A DNA stretch of 64,000 nucleotides from Sulfitobacter marinus. GTDB taxonomy: Bacteria; Pseudomonadota; Alphaproteobacteria; Rhodobacterales; Rhodobacteraceae. The notes beneath the pieces were generated by a model, which worked only from the letters and a program-made list of their open reading frames with translations, did no database searches and was not told where the DNA came from. The stretch lies in assembly GCF_900116285.1 (NCBI RefSeq), contig NZ_FPAJ01000004.1:434001-498000 (forward strand), in the 5' to 3' direction. Within the stretch, counting starts at the first letter, position 1. Every line of letters starts with the position of its first letter. Below, piece after piece: positions 53,134 through 62,213 of the stretch. Made by a program: the position numbers and the translations under genes.

Positions 53134-53599
53134 TATCTTGCGCTCCTGTCATTGCGGTTGCCGCTTCGCGGACGGCTTGGCGAATGCGCGGATAGGTCAT
53201 GCAACGGCACAGGTTGCCGGTCATAACAGCGTCAATATCGTCGTCGGTCGGGTCGGGGATGTCCTGCAGCAAAGCAGCGGCTTGCATGATTTGACCAGAC
53301 TGGCAGTAGCCGCATTGTGGCACGCGCAAATTACGCCATGCTTCTTGGACCGGGTGATTGGATTGTTCATCCAGCCCCTCGATGGTTGTCACGCTGGTGC
53401 CGGCAACATCGGACAGCGGCGTAATGCAGGATCGCGTGGCGCGCCCGCCCACGTGAACCGTGCAGGCACCACACATGCCGATGCCGCATCCAAATTTTGT
53501 ACCCGTTAAACCGACTTCGTCACGGATGGCCCACAGCAGTGGTGTATCAGGATCTGCGTCGACGCTGACATCGCGTCCGTTGATCTGAAATTTTATCAT
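53126..53599 (-). CDS. Molybdenum hydroxylase 2Fe-2S small subunit
   Basis: A 157-residue protein with two 2Fe-2S clusters. The N-terminal plant-type cluster uses C38, C43, C46 and C58 ([16 protein letters not shown] ... SC). The C-terminal cluster uses C96, C99, C131 and C133 (QCGYCQSGQ ... CRC). It has no signal peptide and is exported with the Tat-tagged large subunit. It relays electrons from the molybdenum centre to the cytochrome subunit encoded 16 bp upstream. Confidence 0.95.
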   Translation of the reverse strand: MIKFQINGRDVSVDADPDTPLLWAIRDEVGLTGTKFGCGIGMCGACTVHVGGRATRSCITPLSDVAGTSVTTIEGLDEQSNHPVQEAWRNLRVPQCGYCQSGQIMQAAALLQDIPDPTDDDIDAVMTGNLCRCMTYPRIRQAVREAATAMTGAQDNG

Positions 53600-53615
53600 C
53601 TTGTCTTCCTTTGGA

Positions 53616-54917
53616 TTAGTGTGCGGTGGGACCGTTCACACGGATATCAGCAACCGTATCGGCCAGATTGGGCCAGTCAGGTTTGCCTGCGCGGTTGCTG
53701 CGCAAATAGGCGGCAATCGCGGTGATTTCGTTGTTGTTCAGCGCGCCACGAAAGCCCGGCATGACAACGCCTGAAATGCCTTCGGGGCCGTTGACGCCGT
53801 CCAGTATCACGTGGATCAGGTTGTTCGGCTCTTCCATGTTGGTGGCAGAGTTTATACCCAAGTCGGGACGCCCTTGACGGATTTGTTCGGCGTTGTAATG
53901 GCACGATGCGCAGGCCGTTGCATAAAGCCGTTCACCAAGGTCGCGCCGATATTGCGGGTCGGGCTGGTTGCGTTGCAAGCTGGTCAAGACGACATCGCTT
54001 CGCGCGGGATCATCGTCGGCCGCCCCGACCTTGTCGGCCAGATAGATCGCCAATGCATCCATGTCGCTTTGCGGCAATTCGCGCACGCCTTCGTGCACAA
54101 CGGGGCCCATGGGGCCAGCAGCGACACCGTGATAGGTCGTTGTGCCCTCAATCAGATATGTTTTGAATTCAGCCGCTGTCCAAGGCACGGCAGAGGCGTT
54201 GGCCGCTGTCAGGGCAGGGGCGCTCCAGCGGTCGATTTCGGCCCCGGCGTATTGCTGCGATTGTTTTTCCGCACCCAGCAAGTTGCGCGGTGTGTGACAG
54301 GCCCCGCAGTGGGTCAGCCCCTCGGCCAGATATGCACCACGGTTCCACGCATCCGAATGGGCCGTGTCAGGTTCGTACCGGCCAAAGTCGGCAAACAGGA
54401 GTTTCCATCCGGCCTGCAAGAACCGTTGGTCCAGCGGGAAGGGCAATTTGTTTTCTTTCTGAACGGTTTTGACAGGCTCGACCTCGGTCATGATGTAGGC
54501 ATAAATCGCATCCACATCTTCGTCGGTCATTTTGGTAAAGTGGTCATAGGGGAAGGCGGGGAATAGATGGCGGCCTTCGCGATCCACCCCTTCGTGCATG
54601 GCACGGCGGAACGCGGCGGGGGAATAGGACCCGATGCCTGTTTCCACGTCAGGCGTCAGATTGGTCGAATAGATGATGCCAAACCCGGTATCCATCGCAT
54701 AGTTGCCCGCATAGGCCGGCCCATCGGCGGCCGTGTGACATGTGGCGCAGTACCCAGCGGCCGCGAGAATGCGGCCCTTTTCGACGGTATCAGGATCAAA
54801 TTCATCCCGTTGATCGGCAGTGATCGGATCAATCGGTGACTTATACGCATAAACGCCAAACCCCAATGCCCCGATGACCCCTAGGGCAATAGCTCCGAGG
54901 AAGATTTTTTTCAGCAT
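53616..54917 (-). CDS. Triheme cytochrome c, electron-accepting subunit
   Basis: The start is ATG 54917 ([28 protein letters not shown]), giving one N-terminal membrane anchor or signal and 433 residues. There are three c-type heme motifs: C57-A-T-C60-H61, C204-G-A-C207-H208 and C336-A-S-C339-H340, each in its own domain, as in the cytochrome subunits of alcohol, gluconate and aldehyde dehydrogenases. It is first in the operon with the molybdenum hydroxylase and would pass electrons to the quinone pool or an oxidase. Confidence 0.92.
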   Translation of the reverse strand: MLKKIFLGAIALGVIGALGFGVYAYKSPIDPITADQRDEFDPDTVEKGRILAAAGYCATCHTAADGPAYAGNYAMDTGFGIIYSTNLTPDVETGIGSYSPAAFRRAMHEGVDREGRHLFPAFPYDHFTKMTDEDVDAIYAYIMTEVEPVKTVQKENKLPFPLDQRFLQAGWKLLFADFGRYEPDTAHSDAWNRGAYLAEGLTHCGACHTPRNLLGAEKQSQQYAGAEIDRWSAPALTAANASAVPWTAAEFKTYLIEGTTTYHGVAAGPMGPVVHEGVRELPQSDMDALAIYLADKVGAADDDPARSDVVLTSLQRNQPDPQYRRDLGERLYATACASCHYNAEQIRQGRPDLGINSATNMEEPNNLIHVILDGVNGPEGISGVVMPGFRGALNNNEITAIAAYLRSNRAGKPDWPNLADTVADIRVNGPTAH

Positions 54918-55073
54918 GGGGATATCCTTGATCTGTTGGCGCGCGCGCAGCTTGCGAGGGGCGTCAAAAATTAACACCACTGAGATCAACGAAAGAAATG
55001 CCCGGAAAGTTCCGAGAAGTATCAAAAAGATAATTGGTATTTTGCGGGCGTTCAGACCGGACCGCTAACCGTG

Positions 55074-55106
55074 CCCCTCCGCACGCCCAATTGGGGTACG
55101 GAGGGG
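55074..55106. other. GC hairpin downstream of the RND pump gene
   Basis: CCCCTCCG (55074-55081) pairs with CGGAGGGG (55099-55106), enclosing a smaller CCCAATTGGGG dyad. It lies 30 bp past the pump stop on the minus strand. No T-run is present; termination role is uncertain. Confidence 0.35.
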
Positions 55107-55135
55107 GTTGCTGGTCACGCCGAAGTGCCCCGTCT

Positions 55136-58100
55136 TTAGGCGGCTTGCGCCTCGGCGGCGCGTTCTTTGCGCAGGTACGTGTGGTACAACACTGGCACCC
55201 CGATCAGGGTAAGTACCGAAGCAAAGCCAAGCCCGGCCATAATCGTCACCGCCATTGCGGCAAAGAACCCGTCATAAAGCAATGGGATCATACCCAAGAT
55301 TGTTGTACCAGCGGCCAAGATCACAGGGCGCAAACGCGAAACACTGGCCTTGATGATTGCCTCTTTCTGGGAAAGCCCTTCGGCTTTCTGCACGTCGATT
55401 TCCTCGACCAGAACAATCGCGTTTTTGATCAGCATTCCCGACAGGGCCAACAGCCCCAGCAGCGCGGTAAAGCTGAACGCCAACCCCGTGAAAAGCAGAC
55501 CCAGCGACACACCGATGATAGACATCGGAACAATCGTCCAGATCACGGCAGTCTGACGCAGCTTGCCGAACAGCAAGACCGTGATCAGCAGCATCGTCCC
55601 AAAGCTGAGCGGCATTTGCTTGCCCAGCGACGCCTGCGCATTGCCTGCGCTTTCAAATTCACCGCCCCATTCGAGGGAATAGCCGAGTGGCAGCTTGATG
55701 GCTTCGATTTGTGCGCGCACCTCGGAGAAGACGCTTGGTGCGGTCAGCCCGTCGATGACGTTGGCGTTCACAGTGATCGTCTGCACGCGGTTACGCCGCT
55801 CGATCACGGGGTTTTGGGTGACGACCTCGAACCCGTCGATCACTTGGACCAAGGGCAGGTAATCCTGAATGGCAGCGGAGTATACAATCTGATCCAACAG
55901 TTGACCGTCGCGCGCTGTTTCACTGCGCGGGGTGCGCACAATGATGTCGATCAGCCGGTCGCGTTCGCGGTAGGTGCCCGCCGGAATACCGTTGGTGGCC
56001 AGCGCAATTGCGCTGGATACATCACTGCGCGAAATGCCTGCTGCCTGGGCGCGGTCTTCGGCATAAAGCGGTCTGGTCACGATCTCTTGCTCGCGCCAGT
56101 CGATGTATTCGCTGTGCAGGTTTGGCGTCGCGGTCACAAGGATTTCCTTGGCCTCGTTGGCCAATTCCCGCAGCACATCCGCGTCTGGCCCGGAAAACCG
56201 CGCCGCGATATCCGAACTGACGGGCGGGCCAAAGATGATCCGTTTCGATTGCAGTTCGGCCCAAGGCAGCGCTGTAATCGCAAATTGATCCAGCTCGGCG
56301 CGCAAGGCGGGAATGTCCTCTTTGGTTTTCGCGCGGATCACCAGCTGCGCAAAGGAACTGTCGGAATCCGGTGCCGCATAGGTCAGCATAAACCGGCTAA
56401 GTCCTTTGCCAATCGTGGTGGTCACGGCATCGACGTCGTCGCGCGCGGCCAGCCAGTCCTCGATGACTTTCACATCGCTCGACGTCGTCTCGATCGAGGT
56501 GCCTTGTACCCCTTTGTACTCTAGGTAAAATAGGGGCGTGGTGGCCGGTGGAAAGAACTGCTGTTTGACGCTACCAAATGCAATGACGCTGGCAACAGTG
56601 GTGCCAATCAAAGCAGCAATCACGAGCCAGCGCATTTTAAGCGCCGTCCGGACGACCCAACCATAGCTGCGGAAAACCGGCCCGTCATAACCGCTGTCAT
56701 CGGCCGACAACCCGCCGACCTTGAACATATAATGCCCCAACAAGGGGGTGACCGTCACGGCGACCAACCACGACAGCATCAGCGAAATGGTGATCACGGC
56801 AAAGAGCGAGAACATAAATTCGCCTGTTGCATCTGGCGACAATCCGATCCCGGCAAAGGCCATGACCCCGATGACGGTGGCCCCCAGCAGCGGTATCTGC
56901 GTCTTGTTCGCAGCGCTGTCAGCTGCGTCCTTTGACGACAGCCCTCTGCGCATATCTTGTTGCATGCCTTCGGCGATCACGATGGCATTGTCGACCAGCA
57001 TCCCCATGGCGATGATCAACGCGCCCAAACTGATCCGTTCAACTTTGACCTCGAAAAGATACATGAAAAAGAACGTCGCCAGCACTGTCAGCAGCAAAGA
57101 AACACCGACCACAACTGCGGCACGCGGGCCCATGAAAATGGCCAAAACGGCAATCACCACGCCCACTGAAAGAGCAAGCGACACAAGGAAGCTTCCGTTT
57201 GAGGCCTCAACAATGCGATGTTGCTCGTAAATCGGTTCAACTGTGACGCCGATGGGCAAAAGCGTTTGCAGCTTTTCCAGTTCGGCCTCGACCCGGTGGC
57301 CGACCGCCACGATGTTTTCGGACGACAAGCCAGACACACCCATGGTGAATATCTCGTGGCCGTTGTGGCGCAGTATATGTTCAGGTTCGTCGACACGGCC
57401 GCGGCTGACGCTGGCAATGTCCAACAGGTTCATCACTTCGCCCTGAAACCCGAATGTAAGGCCGCTGATCTCGCTGACGCTGTCTTCGGCCGAGGGGGCC
57501 ACGACGCGCAGATTGTTCGTTCCGTTTGAGACAAAGCCGGTTGGATTAACCTCGGTAGAGGCGCTGATCGCCCCGATGATCAGGCTGGGATCGACGCCAA
57601 GCGACGACAGAATTTGCGAAGATGGCTCAACAAATATGGCCTCTTCGGGCAACCCTTCGATCTGGACATTCGCAACACCATCGACGGTCAAAAGGTTTCG
57701 GCGCAGATAGGTGGAGATTTCCCAGATTTCGGCGTCGGTAAACCCGGGGGCGGATACCGCATATAATATGCCATACACATCGCCGAAATCGTCATTCACG
57801 CTTGAGGGCATGGCCCCGTCCGGCAGGTCAGCCTGTGCATCCGAGACACGGTCGCGCAGATCGTCCCAGACCTGAATAAGCTCATCCCCGCCATATGTAT
57901 CCTGAACCTCGACCTCGATAACCGACAGGCCGTAGGTATTGCGCGATGTGACTTTTTTGATCTCGTCCATCTGCTGGATTTCAGCCTCCAGCACTTCCGC
58001 CACCTCGGTGGATACTTCGGCGGCATCTGCGCCGGGGTAGGCCGTGATAACCAGCGCGCTTTTCAGCGTAAATGTGGGGTCTTCCAGCTTGCCGACGGAG

Positions 58101-58189
58101 GAATACCCAAAAACCCCGCCAAACAGCGCAAACAAAATGAATATCCAAGTGTAGATTGGATATTGGATCGAAAAGCGTGCAATTTTCAT
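55136..58189 (-). CDS. RND-family efflux permease (AcrB/HAE1-like)
   Basis: A 1017-residue inner-membrane pump. It begins ARFSIQYPIYTWIFILFALFGGVFGY, has the two large periplasmic loops with internal repeat symmetry, and the TM4 proton-relay region ALIIAMGMLVDNAIVIAEGMQQD. The C-terminal half has LLALSGMLIKNAIVLVEEIDVQK and the final LTLIGVPVLYHTYLR. It extrudes drugs or hydrophobic compounds by proton antiport with the adaptor encoded upstream. No outer-membrane channel gene is nearby, so a TolC-type partner elsewhere is needed. Confidence 0.94.
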   Translation of the reverse strand: MKIARFSIQYPIYTWIFILFALFGGVFGYSSVGKLEDPTFTLKSALVITAYPGADAAEVSTEVAEVLEAEIQQMDEIKKVTSRNTYGLSVIEVEVQDTYGGDELIQVWDDLRDRVSDAQADLPDGAMPSSVNDDFGDVYGILYAVSAPGFTDAEIWEISTYLRRNLLTVDGVANVQIEGLPEEAIFVEPSSQILSSLGVDPSLIIGAISASTEVNPTGFVSNGTNNLRVVAPSAEDSVSEISGLTFGFQGEVMNLLDIASVSRGRVDEPEHILRHNGHEIFTMGVSGLSSENIVAVGHRVEAELEKLQTLLPIGVTVEPIYEQHRIVEASNGSFLVSLALSVGVVIAVLAIFMGPRAAVVVGVSLLLTVLATFFFMYLFEVKVERISLGALIIAMGMLVDNAIVIAEGMQQDMRRGLSSKDAADSAANKTQIPLLGATVIGVMAFAGIGLSPDATGEFMFSLFAVITISLMLSWLVAVTVTPLLGHYMFKVGGLSADDSGYDGPVFRSYGWVVRTALKMRWLVIAALIGTTVASVIAFGSVKQQFFPPATTPLFYLEYKGVQGTSIETTSSDVKVIEDWLAARDDVDAVTTTIGKGLSRFMLTYAAPDSDSSFAQLVIRAKTKEDIPALRAELDQFAITALPWAELQSKRIIFGPPVSSDIAARFSGPDADVLRELANEAKEILVTATPNLHSEYIDWREQEIVTRPLYAEDRAQAAGISRSDVSSAIALATNGIPAGTYRERDRLIDIIVRTPRSETARDGQLLDQIVYSAAIQDYLPLVQVIDGFEVVTQNPVIERRNRVQTITVNANVIDGLTAPSVFSEVRAQIEAIKLPLGYSLEWGGEFESAGNAQASLGKQMPLSFGTMLLITVLLFGKLRQTAVIWTIVPMSIIGVSLGLLFTGLAFSFTALLGLLALSGMLIKNAIVLVEEIDVQKAEGLSQKEAIIKASVSRLRPVILAAGTTILGMIPLLYDGFFAAMAVTIMAGLGFASVLTLIGVPVLYHTYLRKERAAEAQAA

Positions 58190-58193
58190 AGGA

Positions 58194-59270
58194 TTATTCC
58201 GCGCTTAGCCCGGCATAGGGTCGCACCGTTTCACCAGGCCTTAACAGATGCGCCCCCGCGGCCACGATCTGAGTATCAGGGGCAAGCCCGGACAGGGCAA
58301 TGTCGGTCCCGGTGATCGACCCGACTTCGACGTCTTGCCAATCAACCGTACCGGTTTGCGCATTCTCATCGGGGGTGTAAACCATCACCTTGGTGCTGCC
58401 GCTGTCGATCGTCACGGCAGAGGGGGGCACAATTGCAATGGGCGTATCTGGAGTCGCCATCGTTGCGGTCACGGTCATGGATGCGCCGGGGATAATTGAG
58501 GGGCTGACCATATCGGCGGGCAAGGCGAATGTGACGCGGTAGCTTTGGCCGATGCTTTGGGTTTCGGCGTTGAATTCACGCAGCTCAAGCGGCACCTCGG
58601 CCGGGAATAAGGGCGATTTACCCGTAAAAGACAGGCTGTCCTTGTGACCGCGTTGCTGGAACAGCCGTTCGGGCACGTCGATTTCCACGCGTACTTCGGA
58701 CATGTCATGCAGGCGCACGATGGCCTGACCGGGGGACACATTGGCAAAGTTCGGCGTCAGGCGCGAGGCCACGAGCGCACGGAACGGAACAATTAATGTG
58801 GCATCATCCAAGTCGTCTTGCGCTTCTTCCAAGGCAACCTCGGCAAGATCGCGGGCAGTTTTGGAATCTTCAACCTGAGTTTCGGCCACGGTGTTGGACT
58901 GGGCCAGCTTTTGCAACCGGACATAATCACGCTCGGATTGTTCCAACTGCAACCGTGCCCGTTCAACCGCGCGCTCAAAGGGGGCTCGATCCAACGCGGC
59001 GATCTGGGTGCCGGCTTCCAGAAACTCGCCTTCTTGGGCATCAAACGACACCAGACGTCCGCCCACCTCAAAGGATACATCGACGGTTTCCTTGGCCACA
59101 ATCTGTCCGAAAAAGACGCGTTTGTCTGGCTGTACAGAGCCGCTTGGCGTGATCAGCTTTACCGCGCGCATCGGCGCGGGATCGCCGGAAGGGGTCAAAA
59201 CTGCTGCGTCTTGTGCGTGGCTTGCCAGCGGCAAAAGACAAATAAGTGCGGTTAAAACAGGTTTGATCAT
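58194..59270 (-). CDS. RND periplasmic adaptor (membrane fusion protein)
   Basis: A 358-residue precursor with a signal peptide (MIKPVLTALICLLPLASHAQ). The lipoyl/barrel-sandwich halves flank a helical hairpin: VDVSFEVGGRLVSFDAQEGEFLEAGTQIAALD, then a coiled coil RARLQLEQSERDYVRLQKLAQSNTVAETQVEDSKTARDL, then ATLIVPFRALVASRLTPNFANVSPGQAIVRLHD. It bridges the pump to an outer-membrane channel. The gap to the permease is only four bases. Confidence 0.92.
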   Translation of the reverse strand: MIKPVLTALICLLPLASHAQDAAVLTPSGDPAPMRAVKLITPSGSVQPDKRVFFGQIVAKETVDVSFEVGGRLVSFDAQEGEFLEAGTQIAALDRAPFERAVERARLQLEQSERDYVRLQKLAQSNTVAETQVEDSKTARDLAEVALEEAQDDLDDATLIVPFRALVASRLTPNFANVSPGQAIVRLHDMSEVRVEIDVPERLFQQRGHKDSLSFTGKSPLFPAEVPLELREFNAETQSIGQSYRVTFALPADMVSPSIIPGASMTVTATMATPDTPIAIVPPSAVTIDSGSTKVMVYTPDENAQTGTVDWQDVEVGSITGTDIALSGLAPDTQIVAAGAHLLRPGETVRPYAGLSAE

Positions 59271-59332
59271 GCCGGGCTCCTGATGGGTACGGGCTGGTAC
59301 TTAAGCTGTTTGACATCAGGTGCAAGGCACCT

Positions 59333-59350
59333 AAGTACTGTTTAGTACTT
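59333..59350. promoter_or_regulatory. Candidate TetR operator between pump and regulator
   Basis: AAGTACTGTTTAGTACTT is a perfect 6-bp inverted repeat around TGTTTA. A half copy GTACTTAAG is at 59298-59306, and a second dyad AGGTGC-AAG-GCACCT at 59318-59332 lies in between. The site overlaps the proposed -10 element of the pump promoter. Confidence 0.6.
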
Positions 59351-59370
59351 TCAGTCCGATAAAAGTCCAA
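59342..59370 (-). promoter_or_regulatory. Candidate promoter of the RND efflux operon
   Basis: On the minus strand TTGGAC (59370-59365) and TACTAA (59347-59342) are separated by exactly 17 bases, a good sigma-70-type match. The -10 lies within the candidate TetR operator, so bound repressor would block it. On the other strand TTGACA at 59310-59315 faces the regulator gene. Confidence 0.5.
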
Positions 59371-59388
59371 TTTGGTGTAGTTACGCGT

Positions 59389-59985
59389 ATGATTTCAGCT
59401 GAGATGAGAATTTTGACCGCGGCCCGTAGGCTGTTTTTTGAACGCGGGTTTTCGGATGTGTCCACCGATCTGTTGGCCCGAGAGGCGGCGGTATCCAAGG
59501 CCACGATTTACAGGCACTTCGAGAATATGACCGATATTCTGCGCCGCCTGACCGAGCTTGAAACAGCCGGAATCAGTGGTACGGAACAGCCGAAAGTTGA
59601 AACTCGCGCCGAGCTAGAGGTCGCGTTAACGCAGTTCGGTTTACGGCTGCTCAATTTCCTCAACGCGAGCGATACAATCGAATTTGGCCGCGTTATTCAC
59701 GAGGAAGCGCGCAAGAACCCTGACATGGGGCAGGCCTTTTTTCTGGCCGCATATGGCAAAACGCATGAAACACTGGTCCGGATAGTCCAAGAAGCTGCTG
59801 ATAACAGCCTTTTGACCCTGACCGCAACGCCGCAGGAAATCTCTGAAGATCTTATGGCATTGTTTACAGGGTCGGGCATGAAACGTGCGATGCTATGTGT
59901 GTGTGATGCCCCATATGACGGCATCGATCGCAATGTCGAGCGCGCGGTGCATACGATCATGGCGGTATACGGTACTAAGGACTGA
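59389..59985 (+). CDS. TetR/AcrR-family transcriptional regulator
   Basis: A 198-residue protein. The N-terminal helix-turn-helix is RILTAARRLFFERGFSDVSTDLLAREAAVSKATIYRHFENM (residues about 6-46). The C-terminal ligand domain is the AcrR/AefR-C type (FGRVIHEEARKNPDMGQAFF). It is transcribed divergently from the RND pump and most likely represses it; the palindrome at 59333-59350 is the proposed site. The inducing ligand is not known. Confidence 0.9.
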   Translation: MISAEMRILTAARRLFFERGFSDVSTDLLAREAAVSKATIYRHFENMTDILRRLTELETAGISGTEQPKVETRAELEVALTQFGLRLLNFLNASDTIEFGRVIHEEARKNPDMGQAFFLAAYGKTHETLVRIVQEAADNSLLTLTATPQEISEDLMALFTGSGMKRAMLCVCDAPYDGIDRNVERAVHTIMAVYGTKD

Positions 59986-60037
59986 TATCCTTTTTGCCTA
60001 AAGGTAAAATTTCTACAGTCAAACGCAGTTTTCTTTA

Positions 60038-60056
60038 TCTGACTAATTTTGTCGGA
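60038..60056. promoter_or_regulatory. Candidate iron-responsive box upstream of hemP
   Basis: TCTGACTAATTTTGTCGGA has near-symmetric ends (TCTGAC / GTCGGA) and fits TGA-N9-TC, close to the iron-responsive operators recalled for RirA-type regulators. TTGACA at 60057-60062 directly follows and could be a -35. The region 59986-60245 holds no other gene. The HemP and imelysin genes downstream are usually iron controlled. Confidence 0.4.
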
Positions 60057-60245
60057 TTGACATACCTTACTAAATAAATCAGGAAAGATGGGAGCAAGCC
60101 ATCCCGATTCCGATTGCGGTGCTGGCAAGAGAATCGATACGCGAGGTCTTTTGAAAATGTCCCCACTGACACCACTGCTACACACGAAACTTTTCGCACG
60201 GGGGCATGCGCTGCACAAAAACGCCGCCGGTGCAGGGGGGATCCA

Positions 60246-60413
60246 ATGACTCTGCTGCAATCCCCGCCTCAAACGACATCAAACCCGTCGTCTTTGCCGA
60301 CCTACGATGCCCGTGACCTGACCCAAAGCGGCGAGTTGGCCCAGATCGTTCTGGAGGGCCAGACCTATACGCTGCGGATCACGCGGGCTGGCAAATTGAT
60401 CTTAACAAAATGA
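60246..60413 (+). CDS. hemP: HemP, hemin uptake protein
   Basis: A 55-residue protein starting at ATG 60246. The core ARDLTQSGELAQIVLEGQTYTLRITRAGKLILTK is the conserved HemP/HmuP domain (DUF2331-like length of about 60). HemP proteins are required for expression or function of heme receptors in several proteobacteria. Its stop overlaps the next start (ATGA). Expression is likely increased when iron is scarce. Confidence 0.9.
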   Translation: MTLLQSPPQTTSNPSSLPTYDARDLTQSGELAQIVLEGQTYTLRITRAGKLILTK

Positions 60414-60880
60414 CGCAGCCTCAGCACAATCGTGGCGGAGCGCCCGTCGGCTACGTGACCGAGCTTGATCACATTGGTGCGGCGTCAGTCATATTCTTGC
60501 GGCTTTGGTCCGATGGGGCCGATGCGCAGGCAAAAGTCTGGAAGGATCTGTCATCGGCGCTGGGGCCGGTCCGGGGCCGCAAGGCGCTGCATTCCTTTGA
60601 GCAATTGTGCAATCTATGCGCCCGTCATGGCCGCAGACCGCTGATGCGTCATTCGGTGCAGTGCAAATGCCTTGGCGCTGACGAATCTTGTTTCGCGAAT
60701 TTCGTAACATCGGCGGCAGATGGCGAACACGAGGATGCAATGCTGATTGCAACTTTACTCGTCCGGGCCGACGTTGCACCGCTTATCGTATCTTGCGCCG
60801 CTGATTTCGGGTTGGCGCTTAAGCGGATGAATCTGGCAACGGCGCCAAGCCACACTGCTTATCCAACGACCTTACACTAA
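60410..60880 (+). CDS. Uncharacterised cysteine-rich protein coupled to HemP
   Basis: I do not recognise this family. The 156-residue protein has no signal peptide or membrane segment. Cysteines and histidines cluster in the middle: C67-N-L-C70-A-R-H73, then H81, C85-K-C87 and C94, with C129 later, which could bind zinc, iron or an Fe-S cluster. Translation is coupled to hemP by a four-base overlap, and the imelysin gene follows 12 bp later. The context points to iron or heme handling in the cytosol, perhaps as a sensor or carrier. Codon use is like its neighbours. Confidence 0.7.
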   Translation: MTQPQHNRGGAPVGYVTELDHIGAASVIFLRLWSDGADAQAKVWKDLSSALGPVRGRKALHSFEQLCNLCARHGRRPLMRHSVQCKCLGADESCFANFVTSAADGEHEDAMLIATLLVRADVAPLIVSCAADFGLALKRMNLATAPSHTAYPTTLH

Positions 60881-60892
60881 AGGAAGAATCCT

Positions 60893-62155
60893 ATGACACG
60901 TATGGCATTTTTGACCACAGTCGCTGCGCTGGCGCTTGCAACCCCTGCTTTGGCGGTGGAAAAATCCGAGGTGTTGAACACGTATGTCACAATCGCGCAG
61001 GCCAAGTATCAAGACAGCCTGATCACGGCCCAGCGTTTGCAAACTGCCGTCAATGCGTTGCTGGATGCTCCTTCGGCTGAAAACCTGACCGCCGCGCGTG
61101 CTGCATGGCTTGAGGCCCGCGTTCCGTATCAGCAAACCGAGGTGTACCGCTTTGGCAATGCTGTTGTTGATGATTGGGAGGGCAAGGTAAATGCGTGGCC
61201 GCTGGACGAAGGGCTGATTGACTATGTCGATGCGTCCTATGGCGGTGCGTCCGACGAAAATGAATTTGCGGTTCTGAACGTCGTCGCCAGCCCCAAGTTC
61301 ACATTGTCCGGCAAGGAAATTGACGCAACCGCGATCACGCCAGAGCTGCTCTCAGAGACGTTGCACGAAGCGGATGGCATCGAATCCAACGTGGCCACGG
61401 GGTATCACGCGATTGAATTCATGCTCTGGGGTCAGGACCTCAATGGCAATGATCACGGCGCGGGCGACCGCCCGTGGACAGATTATGCGACGGGCGATGA
61501 CTGCACGAATGGCAATTGTGACCGCCGGGGTGAATACCTGAAAGCCGCGACCGATCTGCTGGTGTCGGACCTGGAATGGATGGTGGCACAATGGGCCGAT
61601 GGCGGCGCTGCACGCACCGGCGTTTTGGACGATGAAAACGCAGGTCTGGCGGCAATCCTGACCGGCATGGGATCGCTTTCCTATGGCGAACAAGCCGGCG
61701 AACGCATGCGCCTGGGGCTTATGCTGAATGACCCAGAGGAAGAGCACGACTGCTTTTCGGACAACACGCATAACAGCCACTACTACGATGGCTTGGGCGT
61801 GCAAAACGTCTATCTTGGCGAATATGTGCGCGTTGACGGCACGCTGGTTTCAGGGCCGTCGCTGTCCGATATGGTTGCCGAAGCGGACGCGAACCTAGAC
61901 GCAGAAATGCAGGGCAAGCTGAGTACGACGATGATGGCGCTGGGTCGCATCAAAACCGCAGCCGAAGCTGGCTTTTCCTATGATCAGATGCTTGAGCGCG
62001 GCAATGAAGCAGGCGAAGCGCTGGTGATGGGCGGCGTGAACGGGCTGATCGATCAGACACGTTCGATTGAACGTGTGGTGAAGGCACTTGGCCTTGATCA
62101 AATTGCGTTTGAAGGTTCGGACAGCCTTGATGATCCCAACGCGGTTTTCCAATAA
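60893..62155 (+). CDS. Imelysin-family (peptidase M75-like) iron-regulated protein
   Basis: A 420-residue protein with a Sec signal (MTRMAFLTTVAALALATPALA). The imelysin hallmark G170-Y-H172-A-I-E175 (GYHAIEFMLWGQD) is present, with matching helical repeat features and HNSHYYDGLGVQNVYLGEYVR in the second half. Such proteins sit in iron acquisition operons and are thought to bind metal or heme in the periplasm; peptidase activity is doubtful. It is followed by a porin-like gene and a di-heme oxidoreductase. Confidence 0.92.
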   Translation: MTRMAFLTTVAALALATPALAVEKSEVLNTYVTIAQAKYQDSLITAQRLQTAVNALLDAPSAENLTAARAAWLEARVPYQQTEVYRFGNAVVDDWEGKVNAWPLDEGLIDYVDASYGGASDENEFAVLNVVASPKFTLSGKEIDATAITPELLSETLHEADGIESNVATGYHAIEFMLWGQDLNGNDHGAGDRPWTDYATGDDCTNGNCDRRGEYLKAATDLLVSDLEWMVAQWADGGAARTGVLDDENAGLAAILTGMGSLSYGEQAGERMRLGLMLNDPEEEHDCFSDNTHNSHYYDGLGVQNVYLGEYVRVDGTLVSGPSLSDMVAEADANLDAEMQGKLSTTMMALGRIKTAAEAGFSYDQMLERGNEAGEALVMGGVNGLIDQTRSIERVVKALGLDQIAFEGSDSLDDPNAVFQ

Positions 62156-62213
62156 GCTGATTGGCCAGCCCCATCCCGGGCTGACCGAACAACAAAAAAT
62201 CAGGACAATAGCG

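Noticed and set aside
55034..56524. 496-codon frame opposite the RND pump gene
   Set aside because: Composition rich in Gln, Arg and His is typical of an antisense shadow; no domain is visible, and the pump is certain.
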